NCBI GenBank assembly: GCA_037367405.1
Contig: JAZKJV010002626.1
Span: 62,001-126,000, forward strand
From: Ottelia alismoides
Taxonomy: Eukaryota > Streptophyta > Magnoliopsida > Alismatales > Hydrocharitaceae
Direction of reading: 5' to 3'
DNA: 64,000 bases
A model generated the notes under the pieces. That model was not told the DNA's origin and did not search any database. It saw nothing but the letters and a program-made list of their open reading frames with translations. A program made the translations under genes and the position numbers. Positions 45,521 through 57,300 of this stretch are shown piece by piece (positions within the stretch are counted from its first letter, which is position 1; each line of letters opens with the position of its first letter).

Positions 45521-47815
45521 CCCGAGTGTTTTCGGTGACAGCATCAATATTTTTCGGTCAAGCAACGACGGTTTTCAAGGCGAGGTCCACGAGTACTCCT
45601 CCTCGTGTCGTTGTGCATCACTTCAGGTCACAACTAAGCTTCTTAGACTTTTCGTCGAATCGAATCGAGGCGACGACGACGAAAGCCGCACATGGTGGCT
45701 CCACTTTCGACGAATTGCGGGTAAGTATCTTCTATCTTATCTTTCCAATTTTTTTATCTAACCTCATTTGTTTATCTTGTTCATCACAACAAAAAAACAT
45801 CTTCTCATTTATACCACCACATTTTTCACCAACCAACATCATCACCATCGATTTCATCATACAAAGCACACCATCTTCTAATCATATTTCTTCTACATAT
45901 CATACACCACCACCTCATCTATTTATACCAAATTTTTTTTACATTTTTCATTCACTGCAAAAACAAAAATGAAAAAAATATTACATAAAAAAACAAAAAG
46001 AAAAAACACAGCAGGAGAAGCGGCAGCAGCACCCGCCACCGCCGCCTCCCCCTTTGGTCGCCCCGACAACTCCACCGCCGCGACGCACGCGGCCGCCGGC
46101 TCGTCTCCACTCACCCCACCGTGACTAGCCGCGGCCGTCCTACAACCGCCGCGCGCCCCTCCTTCCGCCTCTGGTCAGCCTCGTACGTCGCCCTCGCGTG
46201 CGCAGCTGTCTCCCCCGACCGCCCAGCCGCCCTCCAGGACGCGAGATCTCCCCGTGTCGCACCTTCGCGCGGTGCCTCTCGCGCCGCAACAAGACAGGCG
46301 TGCCGTCCCTCGTCTCCCATGCCACCAACGCCACGCGCCTCCTTCAGCCTCCAGCCCGCACACCTGACCTACGCGCGCTTCAGTCGCGCCGCCCTCGCCA
46401 AAAGCCGCCCGCTTCGAGCAGCACCACCGCGCGGCCCAACCGCGCACGGCGCCCACCCCAGTGTGTCGCCCTCACGCCATCCACACGTGCTACCGCCATC
46501 GCCGCGCGCCACCGTCCCTCGCTCCAAGCGCTAGCCCACCAGCGTCATCTCCCCCGACCTCCACGGCCTGCGTGCGCCGTCGCCACCGAGCTGCCTCGCG
46601 AACCGCCTCGTGTGCTCCTCCACAGTAGCCCCAGCCGTCGCTACGACCCTCTAATTGTGCCCAAGTTCACGCACAGGTTTATTCTTATTTTATATTCTTG
46701 TGACATTTGCATATTATCCTTATTGTTTCGTTATTTACAAAAACGTCCATGTGCACAGTTTGTGAGTTTTTATTTTACTTTCTGTATTGCAAAGATACCC
46801 CCGACTTTGATTGATAATTTGGACCTCAGAATAGCATCATTTTATTTAATGAAAAATATTCTGTTGTAGAGAAACTAAATCTTTATCTCTTGGCTATTTA
46901 TTTGTGTTTTTGTGAGCATTTTATTAAAAATCGGAGATTGAAAATCAGTGATATTTTGCCCATTTATTCTCTGAAATTCGCACAGACCTATTTAATGCTC
47001 CAAAAATTGTGAAAAAATTGTGAATGATGCCTTTAATTGTGATTTAATTACAGTCCAAGTTTCATCTAATTATGAGTTGTCTTGTGTATAAAATAAATTA
47101 TACAGTGATTTCTATAATCGATTTTTAATTAATTCCACGAATAATATTTTTGAGAAATTTCAACTCTCCTAAATTCTTTATTGAAATACCTATTTGAGAT
47201 AATTTATTCTCTGAATGATTTGATTTCGTGGATTTATTAGAAATTAAATATCCACAGTCACTTTGTTTTCAGTAAAAAATTCATTAAAAAATCATAAAGT
47301 GACAGAAAACTCCAAAAATATTAGTGTAACTTCATTTCATCATGTTTATCTTTCAATAAATTTTCATAATTTTTGCATATCATTTGCACGAAAAATTGCA
47401 TAAAAAGCCCCAAAAAGTTTGCATTTTTCATTTGTGCATTTTAAACCAAAAAATTCAAAAAAATACATTTGCATTCATTATTGGATTAGGTTTATAGGAA
47501 AAATACAATTTGACCAATTTGAATTAATTTGACATTAAAATTAAATTTGGCTAAGTCGATTATTTTCTTGTGAACTTAATCCAATTCATATTTTAAATTT
47601 TTCATTTTTATCGCATTAAAAAATTTAAAAAAATCCACTTGGAAAATCGTAATCTAATCACTCTAACTTGATCCCGAGTTGTTCCTTTGCCTCCTTGAGT
47701 CGACCCTAGGGCTTGCCCAGGCTAAACAAACATAAAACCACGCCTTAAATTCTTCAACGATTATTCGATTTGTGTGGTTATTTTTGATCGACGCGGATCT
47801 ATCCAACTGCAACGA

Positions 47816-47984
47816 AATAGTCTATTAGACAACACTAAAAGGGTAGGTCCGTGACCTGTCAGAGGGACTTGAAAAAAACCGAAGCAAATGACAAAATCAA
47901 TGGTACGTGCCTAGTTTATAAGATTACAATGATCCTCATCCTCTACATGCAAGATTGATGATTCATTAATTGGCTAAGATAAAA
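47816..47984. other. Short unassigned spacer between LTRs
   Basis: About 170 bases between the + strand LTR and the - strand LTR. No primer binding site or coding signal is seen. Confidence 0.4.
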
Positions 47985-49407
47985 TGTGCTCTTGTAGCAC
48001 AGGCCAAGAAGTAATCAAGAAAACCAAGTCAAAATTCTCCATGAGGTAGAATCAGCTTAATTTTGAACATGGGCAAGTCCAAGATCTAACACAAGGACAT
48101 GAGCAATTACTTAATTTAAGCTAGGTCTCAGATATCTATTAGAGAGATTTTTAAGCTGTACAGGTCAAGCACAAAGCAACATACATAATGCATGCAAATT
48201 TTTTTAAATCATTTTGTGCAACTTGTATGACATGGAAAATAGTGATGCAATGCAAAATAGAATATATGCATAAAACACATAGATGCTCCTAGTTTAGCAA
48301 TTAAATATCTTGTGAAAATAATTAATACATTAATGGATAATCAGAGTACTAAAGAATGCACTCCAACCAAAATATGATTTAATTTTAAGGTTAACTAATG
48401 CTGAATAGATAGTGTATACTCTCTTAATAATAAAGTGCAAAAATCAAAATAGATAAACAAATACACCAAATTAAAGAGCACAAGGAAAGCTTCAAACGGC
48501 ATCAGTTTCATTAATTTTGAAAATATAGTTCACTAGTTATTAAGGGTACAAGGTAGAGGCATAAATGTGATAAAAACTTCTCATTTAATTACAAAAAGGT
48601 CCAACAGTGGACTGAATTGCAAATAACAACACCCGGAAGGTTATGTTTATAAATTCATAATGGCAAGAGTTATCTGTAATTTTGAAACTTCAACGAGTCT
48701 CGTATACAAATTACTTAGAATCGTGTGCCTCACACACATGATACTCAGGCTCGAAGGTAGGCCCGTGGCTCGTGCCATGCGTCGATGTCTTACACTTCAT
48801 CGCGGGCTTGGGTGCCCTACCATGAGGGTTAAAGTGTTGCTTTGGTGGAGCAACTTGGCAACTTTTGGTCCGCACAATCACTAGGATCCTACAGCACTTG
48901 TAACCTCTCATTCTTCTCCTTTCTCCTTGCACGACAGAGTGCAAACAGAGCTTCGATGGGGCTTTATTTACTCCTCCTGACAAGTTTGATGATGATGAAA
49001 ATCCATAAGCTTCCCTAAAATCCAGGTGATGAAGGTGGTTGGTCAAGGGTATTGTTGGAGTATCTAGAAAGGCTTAACAATGTTGAATCATCTGAGGCAG
49101 GAGCTTCTCAAAATAGCTCCTAGCAACTTCTTATCATTGAAGCTATTGGGTTGCCTACACTACTAGTGATACAAATCCAAGCGAAAATGATTATTGTGGA
49201 TTGAAATGAAGCTTCATCGAAGGTGTAAAACTGATCCTATAGGGTTCTCAATCATTTCAAGACTGAGAAAGGATGAGGTGTAAACGAAGATGGAGAAGCG
49301 GATCAGATGCACAGAAGGTTCACACATGGATCAGTGATCAATTGCGAAGGTACATGAGTTATCAAATGAAAGTTCTATAGAGGAATGACAATGGAATAAA
49401 ATGAAGA

Positions 49408-49639
49408 ACACTCGAAGAAAATAAGGATCGAAACTATTACCTAGAATGGAACTGAGGAAGAATATGATATTGAAGGAGAAACGAGGCCTAAAATGGAGCT
49501 CGATAGCTTCCTTGATCTTCGCTACACTCGAAGAAAATAAGGATCGAAACTATTACCTAGAATGGAACTGAGGAAGAATATGATATTGAAGGAGAAACGA
49601 GGCCTAAAATGGAGCTCGATAGCTTCCTTGATCTTCGCT
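49408..49639. repeat. Exact 116-bp tandem duplication
   Basis: Two adjacent copies (49,408-49,523 and 49,524-49,639) are identical by eye over all 116 bases. The surrounding LTR copies are highly diverged, so this duplication is recent, or it is an assembly artefact. Confidence 0.9.
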
Positions 49640-50346
49640 TCATGTTTTGATCCACGGAACATAGCTCAAACAACCACAAGAATGGTTGTAACAAGGTATT
49701 TCACCTTGGATCTCTTCGAATCTGCTCTCCGTCGTTGTGTCATATGCTCTATCTCTCGTTATCACTAGATGTTAGCGGATGCTCTGGGTGAGGTCACGAA
49801 GTGGCAAATGGGTGGTTACGTAGACAGAGATGGAATTTTGAGGTGGTGGTGGTTGCGCTCCAGGTGGTTGTCTCAGCCACCACTAGTGGTTAGTTAAGTT
49901 TGGGTGAGTAGGACGTTGGCGTGAATGGTGAAAGTTAAGTCTTGAGGTAGACATTGTTAGATTGTCGAGAAGTTAGGTAGAGTAGTTAGGGAAAGTCAGG
50001 GAAGTTGGAGTGGTTGCTCGATTCGTGCCTCAAAGAAGAAGAAGCTGGAGGTTAAATATGTGGGATAGTTGTTGGATCTGGGGATTTAACAGCAAAGGAA
50101 GAGGCTAGAGGGTTGTTAAGATGCTCTTGATCGAAGTAGAGCATGTGTCTAAGGAATGAGCGTAAGCAGCTGGTCAGATTTTATCGAACAAGCGAAGATT
50201 AATGGTGGAGAAGTATAACGGGTGGCAATAGTAGAAATGGGTCATGTGGTGTGCTGAGAAGGTGCTATGTGGCCCAATGGAATAAATAGAAATTAATTAT
50301 AAAATAGAAAATAATTGTTAAATGATCTCAAAATAAAAAGTGGTCA

Positions 50347-50389
50347 ACATGAAATTTGTAGATCTTTTTGAGAACTACAACTTTCATGT
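50347..50389. repeat. LTR palindrome 1, long arms
   Basis: ACATGAAATTTGTAG pairs with CTACAACTTTCATGT (15 bp, one mismatch) around 13 bases. Confidence 0.7.
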
Positions 50390-50724
50390 AGAACTGAAAG
50401 AGAGAAAATGTCATTTATACAAAAAATACTTTTGTAAGTAATTTCAATTAATTAAATTACTTAATTTATTTTCTTTGCTTTTTTTTGAATTTTTAATTTA
50501 TAAAATATGTTAAATTAATTATACACAACATTAAACTAATTTTTATTTGATTTTTAATAATAAATAAATACACAAAATATAGGCACAGTAATAGGTCTAT
50601 TAATATACAATAAATAAGGTTAATTATTTACAACACAGTATACATTAACTAGTGTTAATCGTTAATGAATGCTAGTGATATTCTTAAGCTAGAGAGATAA
50701 TGTAGATAAATATGGGATTCATCA

Positions 50725-50738
50725 CCATCCCTATACGT
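50725..50738 (-). other. Polypurine-tract-like site of element C
   Basis: On the - strand CGTATAGGGATGG directly precedes the LTR terminus TGATGAATC. It is degenerate compared with 11,390 and 44,325. Confidence 0.5.
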
Positions 50739-52273
50739 AAGCTAAGCTCATTCTCGTAAATAAAGAATGAATTAGAGAGTTAGTGAATTAGTGAATTCCA
50801 TGACATGTGCAAGTGAAAAGACAAGGCTTGATCAATCTAGAACACTTAGTTTTAGGGATCCTAAGACTCTAAGATGAACCTGGTCTTAATCAAAAGGAAT
50901 TCAACTCCTGTAATCATCAAACTCTCAATGTATATATATATAAGAGATATGACATTATGTGTTTACTGCATTCATACGAGTGGTCTTAAGATGTCACCTG
51001 AGGTTTTAGTCCAAGAGACACTCCTAAGGACCCAATCCTCAACACTAGGGATTAAATCTAGTCTTGCTTTCATTCTACCGTCTCTTCAATTTGTCAGACT
51101 TCAAAGTGTAGATGGTAGGCCAGATAATAGAGATAATAGGATGGTGTCATTTCTTCTCTCCCTCTCATTGGGACAAGGCTTCTCTCAAGTGCCTTATTAA
51201 CTCAACACAATATTTTTTATCAATGTGTCCATCAAAATAAATTAAGTCATCTATACTTGTTTTCTTGGGAGTACACTAGGGTGTGTCTTCTTTAAATATC
51301 TAATATACTTATACCCAGACTTGTATCGCTTACGATGCAGAGCCCTTTTTGAGATACTACCCCGACTCATAAAAGCCTAATATTTCAAGTTGACACTTAA
51401 AAGGTTGGGAGCACTCGTCTTTGGTAGCGCTCATATAATTGTAACTTTTCTAATGATTGAGGTTTTCATCCCATTTTTCTTTCTCTTTTTCTTTGCTTTT
51501 CTTTTTGTCTAGCTCCACTACTTTTACAAAGAATTGGCGCACACTGATCAACAATTTTGATTTCATTTTATTACAACCTGGTACTTAGGTTAATATCAAG
51601 AAATTAGTATAAGAACATTGTTCTCATACCGGCTAAGTTTGTTGACACTCAAGTTTAGTGAAGTGATGGGCGTATTGTTTGAAAGGAATAGATCAAGTTT
51701 CATGAAGCATGCAATATAGCACACAAATCTTTCTAACTAGGGAAGTGTGAATTATTAAGTCTAAGATCTTAATGATCAAGATAGGTTAACTCTAAGTCTT
51801 TAGACCTCATAAACCAAATGTTAAATATCTCAACAAGCCTTGAGTGCAAGGTGTAAGTGTTAGGGACAAACACTAAACCAAAACGTTAGCAAGTTAATTA
51901 TTTTTAGATTTTAAAAGAAGCTTTTATTAAGAAGAACAAAAGAATAGGTACCCTTTATGAACAAAGACAAAATGTAAAAGACTAGAACACTATTGATGCT
52001 TATAAAAACATAACAAGGATACCCACACAACACTATAAATTTCAGTTTTTTTCAATATTAAGAATCATGTTTGAATCTCCGGGGTTTGAAATCATAGGTT
52101 GCCTTATGCTTCACATGCTTCCTCCTTACAGAGTAAACCTCGGAATTTGAATATGAAAAATTCTCATTGAATGGGAAAATAAATCACCTAGAAAGATTAC
52201 ATTCTTCCTCAAAGGTAATAAACATATCAACAACGGAAGAACTAAAATTCTCTAAGATAAATGGAGGACATAT

Positions 52274-52525
52274 CTAACCCTTGGTTCCTACAACAGACTC
52301 TTGGGATTTCCTTAAAAGAGAAAAACTAAACACAAGGGTATGACCTAACTTACAAGTAAGACGATAATCATGTAACTGAATATCATCAAGAAAAGGTGTA
52401 GGTTCCTCCATATCTAACTCTTCTAATAAAATATTCTCTTCCTCAATTGGCATCACTCTTTTCAAGGAACTCCGTATTAACTTGATATTCCAAAATATAG
52501 AGTTAAAATCAAGACTTTCCTCCAT
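52274..52525 (-). CDS. Unidentified 83-residue ORF in the 3' region of element C
   Basis: It lies downstream of integrase on the element's coding strand, where some plant Ty3/gypsy lineages carry an extra 3' ORF. The product is acidic in the middle (EEENILLEELDMEE) with no membrane segment or other domain that I recognise. I could not find it in the other G copies. It may be a decayed accessory ORF or a chance frame. Confidence 0.2.
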   Translation of the reverse strand: MEESLDFNSIFWNIKLIRSSLKRVMPIEEENILLEELDMEEPTPFLDDIQLHDYRLTCKLGHTLVFSFSLLRKSQESVVGTKG

Positions 52526-53088
52526 GCTTGACTTTGTTTGGGACTAGGACTAGGCAACCTTTTATAACGTAAAGAATCTAATGGTTCAAAAACTAATCGC
52601 TACACCCAAGGCACCCTTTCAAAAAAATAACTTCTCTTAAAAAAATTGAAGTAACATTTGATTTTTTATTTAATTTTTTAATAAAAAATTAATTTTCAAA
52701 TAAATACAGAAAATAATGTGTATAGCATCAAAAATAATTTGTACCCTTTTGAAAATAATTTGTAAAATATTTTACAAATTAAGTAAAATAAATATATATA
52801 TTTCTAAATATTTTACAAACTATTTTTACAAAAATTTTCGAATCCCCATACCCATAGCTCATAATAAATAAATAAAAATATGTGGAAGTACGAGCTATAA
52901 ATAAATTGTATATGTAATATATACACATATCCCCCTATACTTAGCTTGTGATATGGCCTCATGGTACAAAGTGGAACAAAAGATAGCTCGTACTAAGCGT
53001 AAAAAGGAAAAACATTGGAACGAAAGATATCTCGTACTAAGCATAAAAAGGAAAAATAATAAAGGTAGAAGAAAACTAACCAGGCCCC

Positions 53089-53332
53089 CTCTATACTTTG
53101 GCTTTAAATAGCCTAAGTGTAGGGCAGAAAGATACCAGAGATGGGTACAAAAAGAATAGAAGATGTATCAAAATAATAAGGAATCATATCCCCCTATACT
53201 TGGGAGGCTAAAATAGCCTAAGTATAAAGAATTAATAATGGATATAAGGATTGAGGAAATAATGAATTGAGAAGAATATACAAACACATTAATATGATTC
53301 CCCCCTATATTCGGGCTCTATTTAGCCGAAGT
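53089..53332. repeat. Array of three tract-like hairpins
   Basis: Each unit has a CTATACTT- or CTATATTC-type arm with a G-rich extension, a short AT loop and the inverse arm (AGCCTAAGTAT type). On the element's strand each ends in an AAGTATAGGGGG-like run, similar to the tracts next to G LTRs. Confidence 0.6.
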
Positions 53333-53448
53333 TAGGAGTTAGAAAGTACAAAGAGAATAATCCACATCCTAAAAGGAATAGAGTCAGTGTTAATAAAAGA
53401 ATAGATGAATATGTAAGATGATGAATCTATCTGAGGTGAATCTTTAAG

Positions 53449-54420
53449 ATGTGGTTTCATGCTATATTTGAAATATCTAAATATGACTCAATCAGCATGG
53501 AGTCAACCACCTCAACTGGATTGAGACGTTCTTTGGATTCTACAAAGTGCTTCAACTATTGTCCATTGACCAAGAAGGAAGGTGCATTATCTGTAGGATC
53601 TGCTACCTCTATACTTCGATTATTTTGCACTTCCTTAACTATATAAGGACCTGTCCATTTGGATTTTAGTTTCTCATGGAAAATCTTTAACTTCACATTG
53701 AACAACCATACCTTTTGTCTCGAGATAAAGTTCTTGCATGTAATAGGTGAATCATGCCACTTCTTAACTTAGTCCATTTAGATCAAGTTGTTGTCATATG
53801 CTCGAATGTAGATTTCCACTATCTCGTTGAGGTTTAGGTCTCAACAAAGCTTTCCTAGGTGACAGCTCCAATTAATCTTTTTATTACCCACTCAAATTTG
53901 TGAATCAATTTAGTGGGCAAATGACATGACTTGTCGTTGATCATTCTAAAAGGTGATGTGCCAAGAGGGGTCTCGTCGGTCATCTTGTAGGCCCATAGAA
54001 CTTGATTCAACAACTCGGACCAATTCTTCCTATCATGATGAACTAACTTCTGTAAAATACTCTTCATCTCCCTATTAGAAACTTCTACCATGTCGTTTGA
54101 CTGAGGGTGGTTAGGAATGGTCACTTTATGCTCAAACATGTAGTCTTCAGCTAAAAATGCATTTTTATATTCACAAAGTGGCTAACCTCATCCGATATGA
54201 AAACTTTTGGGACCTTGAATCTTGAAATAATATGATCTTTTATGAACTTACAGACAATCCTACTATATGCAACTCGGGATGGGATAACATATGCCCATCT
54301 AGAAAGGGAGTCAACCACTAACAAAATGTATTCAAAACCATGACTATTGGGAAAGGGACATGTGAAATCTACGCCCCATGCATCAAACATATCACCAGAA
54401 ACTACCGGTTGCATGGGCAT
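53449..54420 (-). pseudogene. Integrase of Ty3/gypsy element C (broken)
   Basis: Integrase inserts the element's DNA copy into the host genome. The catalytic core reads GVDFTCPFPNSHGFEYILLVVDSLSRW (split: GVDF near 54,370; EYILLVVD near 54,330), with the first Asp in GVDF, the second in FISDE (about 54,190) and the Glu in SNREMKSIL (about 54,070). The C-terminal part has KLKSKWTGPY (about 53,670) and VNGQ, the usual end of chromodomain-less plant elements. The core is shifted out of frame between 54,151 and 54,139, and a stop follows VNGQ. RNase H lies upstream. No zinc-binding HHCC start is clear at 54.5-54.9 kb. Inactive. Confidence 0.8.
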
Positions 54421-54961
54421 CTCATCTCTATAGCCAATTGTCCCTCCGATCCTTTAGCAAACGAGGCACGATCGCACAAAATCAGTAGCATCTCTAAACA
54501 AGGTTGGTCAAAACAGTCTGCATTGAAGCACCTTATGTGCGATTCTTTTTTCCGAATGATGTCCTCTAGCTTCTCTAATGAATGACAATGTGTGAGGACA
54601 CTTTGGTATTCTTCCGACAGAATACACCTTCTCCAAACACCATCAGGCCCCTCAAAGAAGGGGAACGGATCCTCCCATTGGTATTTCCCTGAATCTGACT
54701 TCAGTCAGTCAATACTGCTTCTAGTCCAACCTTGAGGAACTTTCTTAGAGATAATAAATTTCACCATGTTCGCATACCATATAAGAGAATCAACAACATA
54801 ATTCAACTCATTTGAGAAGGTCTCTCTAATAGGTTCTGAATCAAGGAATCTTACAGCTCTAGTCGAGTTAAATGATCTGTAACTACATTCGTAACTCTAG
54901 GTGTATCCTTAATATTCAAATCAAGCTCCTAGAATAATAAAATATACCTGAGAAGATGCTC

Positions 54962-55210
54962 CTATGTGTCCTTCTTTTCCATGATATACCTAGTCGCTGA
55001 ATGATCGGTATAAGCTATCACATTTGAACCTAAAATGTGAGACCTAAATTTCTCAGTAGCCCAGACTATGATAAGCATTTGCTTTTCAGTCACTGCGAAA
55101 TTTTTATGGGTAGGTACTAGAACTTTACTCACATAATGCATAGTAAATGGGATCTGATCTCGACATTCCTCCAATACGTCTCCTACAGTAAACTCTGAAG
55201 CATCAGTCAT
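54962..55210 (-). pseudogene. Retroelement RNase H domain of element C
   Basis: RNase H degrades the RNA of the RNA/DNA hybrid during reverse transcription. The frame shows the catalytic Asp in TDAS at its start, the Glu in AVTEKQMLIIVWA, and an Asp in AYTDHSA, in the order of Ty3/gypsy RT-RNase H. It is in the same frame as the RT segments at 55,379-55,864, separated by decayed sequence. Open over 82 residues; the element as a whole is not coding-competent. Confidence 0.8.
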
Positions 55211-55378
55211 GATCTTAAAGGGAAGAGACCAATCAGGAACCTGCAGAATCGGTGAGTCACAAATCTTTCTCTTTAGGAGCCCAAAGGAAGGTAGACATTT
55301 GTAATTTATAATGAAATCGATGTCTTTTCCTCAAATCCCAATCAGTGGTCGGGCAATCTTAGAAAAATCCCTAATAAA

Positions 55379-56340
55379 TCATATATAAAATCTAACATGC
55401 CCTAAAAATGACCGAACTAACTTGATGTTGGTTGGCAGATTAAGTTTCTCGATTGCATCTACCTTGACAGGGTCAACCTCCATTCCCTTTTTGGAGATGA
55501 TGTTCCCCAACACAATACCCTCCTTAACCATAAAATGACTCCTTTCCCAAGAGAGTACCATATTAACCTGCCTACACCTTTGAAGAACTCAATCCAAGTG
55601 CACTAAACATGAATAAAATAAATCACCATGGACCAAGAAATCATCCGTGAAGACCTACAGAAAATCCCCCACCATTTCAACAAATAAGGTGATCACGCAT
55701 CGTTGAAAAGTGCCTAGGGAATTGCAAAGCCCAAATGGCATGTACATGAACACATATATACCGAAAGGACAAGTAAAAGTGGTCTTTTCTTTATCTTCAG
55801 TGGTGATGGCTACCTGATTATAGCCGGAGTACATGTCAAGAAGATAGAAGAACTCTTTCCCCATTAATCTCTCTAAGATTGGTCAATAAAAAGCAAGGGA
55901 ACGTAATCTTCTTGGTCACAGCATTCATACATCTGTAGTCGACATAGACATGACACGACGTGGGTACTCGTGTTGCATTGTCAGCTCCCTCCTCGTTGAT
56001 GATCATCTGAATTCCTAACTTTTCAAGATGACATGAAGGGGAGCCATCCACTTGGAGTCAGATATGGGATGTATAAATCCTACACCATACCATTTCTCAA
56101 TCTCCTTCTTAACCACTTCTTGGATATTTGGATTAAGACTCATCTATAATTCACGGGAAGGTCTAGCATTATCCTCAACATAAATATGGTGTGAGCAAAG
56201 AGCATGATTATATACCCACGAGATCTGATATTGTCCATCCTAAGCCTTGGATTCTTCTCTAACACCTCTAACAATATAGACTCCAGTTCTACAGTCAAAT
56301 TGGAACTAATGATGATAGGGAATCTATTCTTTGATCCCAC
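55379..56340 (-). pseudogene. Reverse transcriptase of Ty3/gypsy element C (broken)
   Basis: The RT copies element RNA into DNA. Reading down the - strand: a pre-RT segment with FPIIISSNL (56.3 kb), VYVDYRCMNAVTKK (about 55.93 kb), LDMYSGYNQVAI, then MPFGLCNSLGTFQRC (about 55.74 kb), the catalytic VFTDDF (about 55,640-55,656), then GNIISKKGMEVDP and LVRSFLGHVRFY. The Asp pair is present. In-frame stops are visible at 55,655-55,657 (TAG) and 55,589-55,591 (TGA), and frames change near 55.85 and 56.1 kb. By motif order and the lack of a chromodomain, it fits an Athila/Tat-like lineage (inference). Confidence 0.85.
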
Positions 56341-57016
56341 AAGAAAGAATATTTAAGTGTAGGAGGTAGCGATTTCAGCTCTCGTAAAGAAATACATAAA
56401 TCAAATCAAGTTGAATTGTTACTGAATTTCGATTAGTGTTGCATGAAGGTGGTGCTAACTTTATAGGTAATTCGGTCAAATCTATGTCCAACTCGAAATA
56501 TAAACCCTTAACTATTCCTTAGAAGTAGGAATTGGTAGATCTTCAAGGATCTCAGAGTCATCAAAGGAATAGATTGATGATCTACTTCTTAAGAACCCGA
56601 GCAACACCTTGCAAACTACATCATGTACACTATCTTCCCCAAATGAGAGGGTCTCGCTCAATCTTATCGAGTTATGTTTCCAAACCCCAACTGTACTAAC
56701 AACTCTGCAATCTGCATCAAATGACGAAGAGAAGCATGTGTTTCATTTTGAGTCAGGTCACGGACATTTCGTCTGCTTCATTCTAAGTTCCACTTCTTAG
56801 CCTGAAGAACGGAACTTCACCATCTCAGTCTGATAATCAAAAGAAGATCTAGTGATCCTAAGGAAAGATCACCCAAGGATGATATATGCATCTCTCCAAT
56901 GATTGGGGATATCCATCGCAATAATAGTTGAAGACCACTATATAATCTTGTCCCTCAATCCATATAATAATGTCGTTGACCTCAACCTTAGCTTTCTTCA
57001 TAGAGTTATAATCAAA

Positions 57017-57289
57017 TTAGAGTAATGCTCTAGATTTATGAAGTGGGTTCAACTCCAGTTTTTCATATAAAGAAAAAGGTAGTAGATTAATCAAAGATCC
57101 GTTATCAACGAGAGTGCATGTAAATGCTATGTCATCAATATGATCCACTACGTAATGTGCACCTAGATCTCTCTTCTTTATTGGTAGTTGTTGGTTCTTA
57201 AGATGATAAGTCGTGGCAACCGATAGAACATGTGTCTTGACATAACTTTTCGGCTTCTTCCTGATATCCCTATTACGTGTACAATGCAC
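57017..57289 (-). pseudogene. Retropepsin-like protease of element C
   Basis: A 90-residue open frame with TCTLVDNGSLINLLP near residues 57-71, the active-site strand of a plant Ty3/gypsy aspartic protease with triad Asp-Asn-Gly, then a LYEKLELNPL helix. It lies between gag-like sequence and RT and shares the reading frame of the RT core. Unlike copies A and B it keeps the glycine. Decay between 56.35 and 57.0 kb breaks the link to RT. Confidence 0.7.
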
Positions 57290-57300
57290 TTCAAGTATTT

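Larger units (their letters stand above)
44336..47815 (+). mobile_element. G-family 3' LTR, + strand, about 3.5 kb
   Basis: This is the best-preserved G LTR. In order it shows TGATGAATCTCTGATTCATCA at the start, AT-rich U3 with palindromes at 45,069 and 45,188, CT-rich DNA at 45.36-45.5 kb with a possible TATA box (TTATAATC near 45,450), a strongly GC-rich block at 46.0-46.66 kb, AT-rich body, and the LTR-end block at 47.66-47.72 kb. The end near 'ctgcaac' (47,808-47,814) is inferred from the copies at 0.73 and 23.47 kb. The 223-residue frame at 46,198-46,869 is Arg/Pro-rich, overlaps open frames on the other strand and has no domain. Confidence 0.7.
47985..50724 (-). mobile_element. G-family 3' LTR of element C, about 2.7 kb
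   Basis: The right terminus 'gattcatca' at 50,716-50,724 borders a tract-like sequence. The LTR-end block 'gggcaagtccaagatc' at 48,070-48,085 matches the reverse of 630-655. Palindrome 1 is at 50,347. It contains an exact 116-bp tandem duplication at 49,408-49,639. The GC-richer middle is 48.7-50.2 kb. Frames at 48,660-49,046 and 49,562-49,768 have no domain. The left end is approximate. Confidence 0.55.
50739..53448 (-). mobile_element. 3' non-coding region of element C, with tract-like hairpin array
   Basis: It extends from the polypurine tract to the integrase end. At 52.93-53.33 kb there are four 'cccc-tata-ctt' sites spaced about 100-160 bases, three of which form hairpins (about 53,089-53,120; 53,194-53,225; 53,304-53,332). 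AT-rich DNA fills 52.6-52.9 kb. A short unidentified frame lies at 52,274-52,525. Otherwise I see no coding signal; the + strand frame at 50,874-51,200 has no domain. Confidence 0.5.

Noticed and set aside
46198..46869. 223-residue open frame, the longest in the window
   Set aside because: It sits in the GC-rich block of an LTR, is low complexity (Arg, Pro, Ala, Ser), overlaps open frames on both strands, and is not preserved in other LTR copies.
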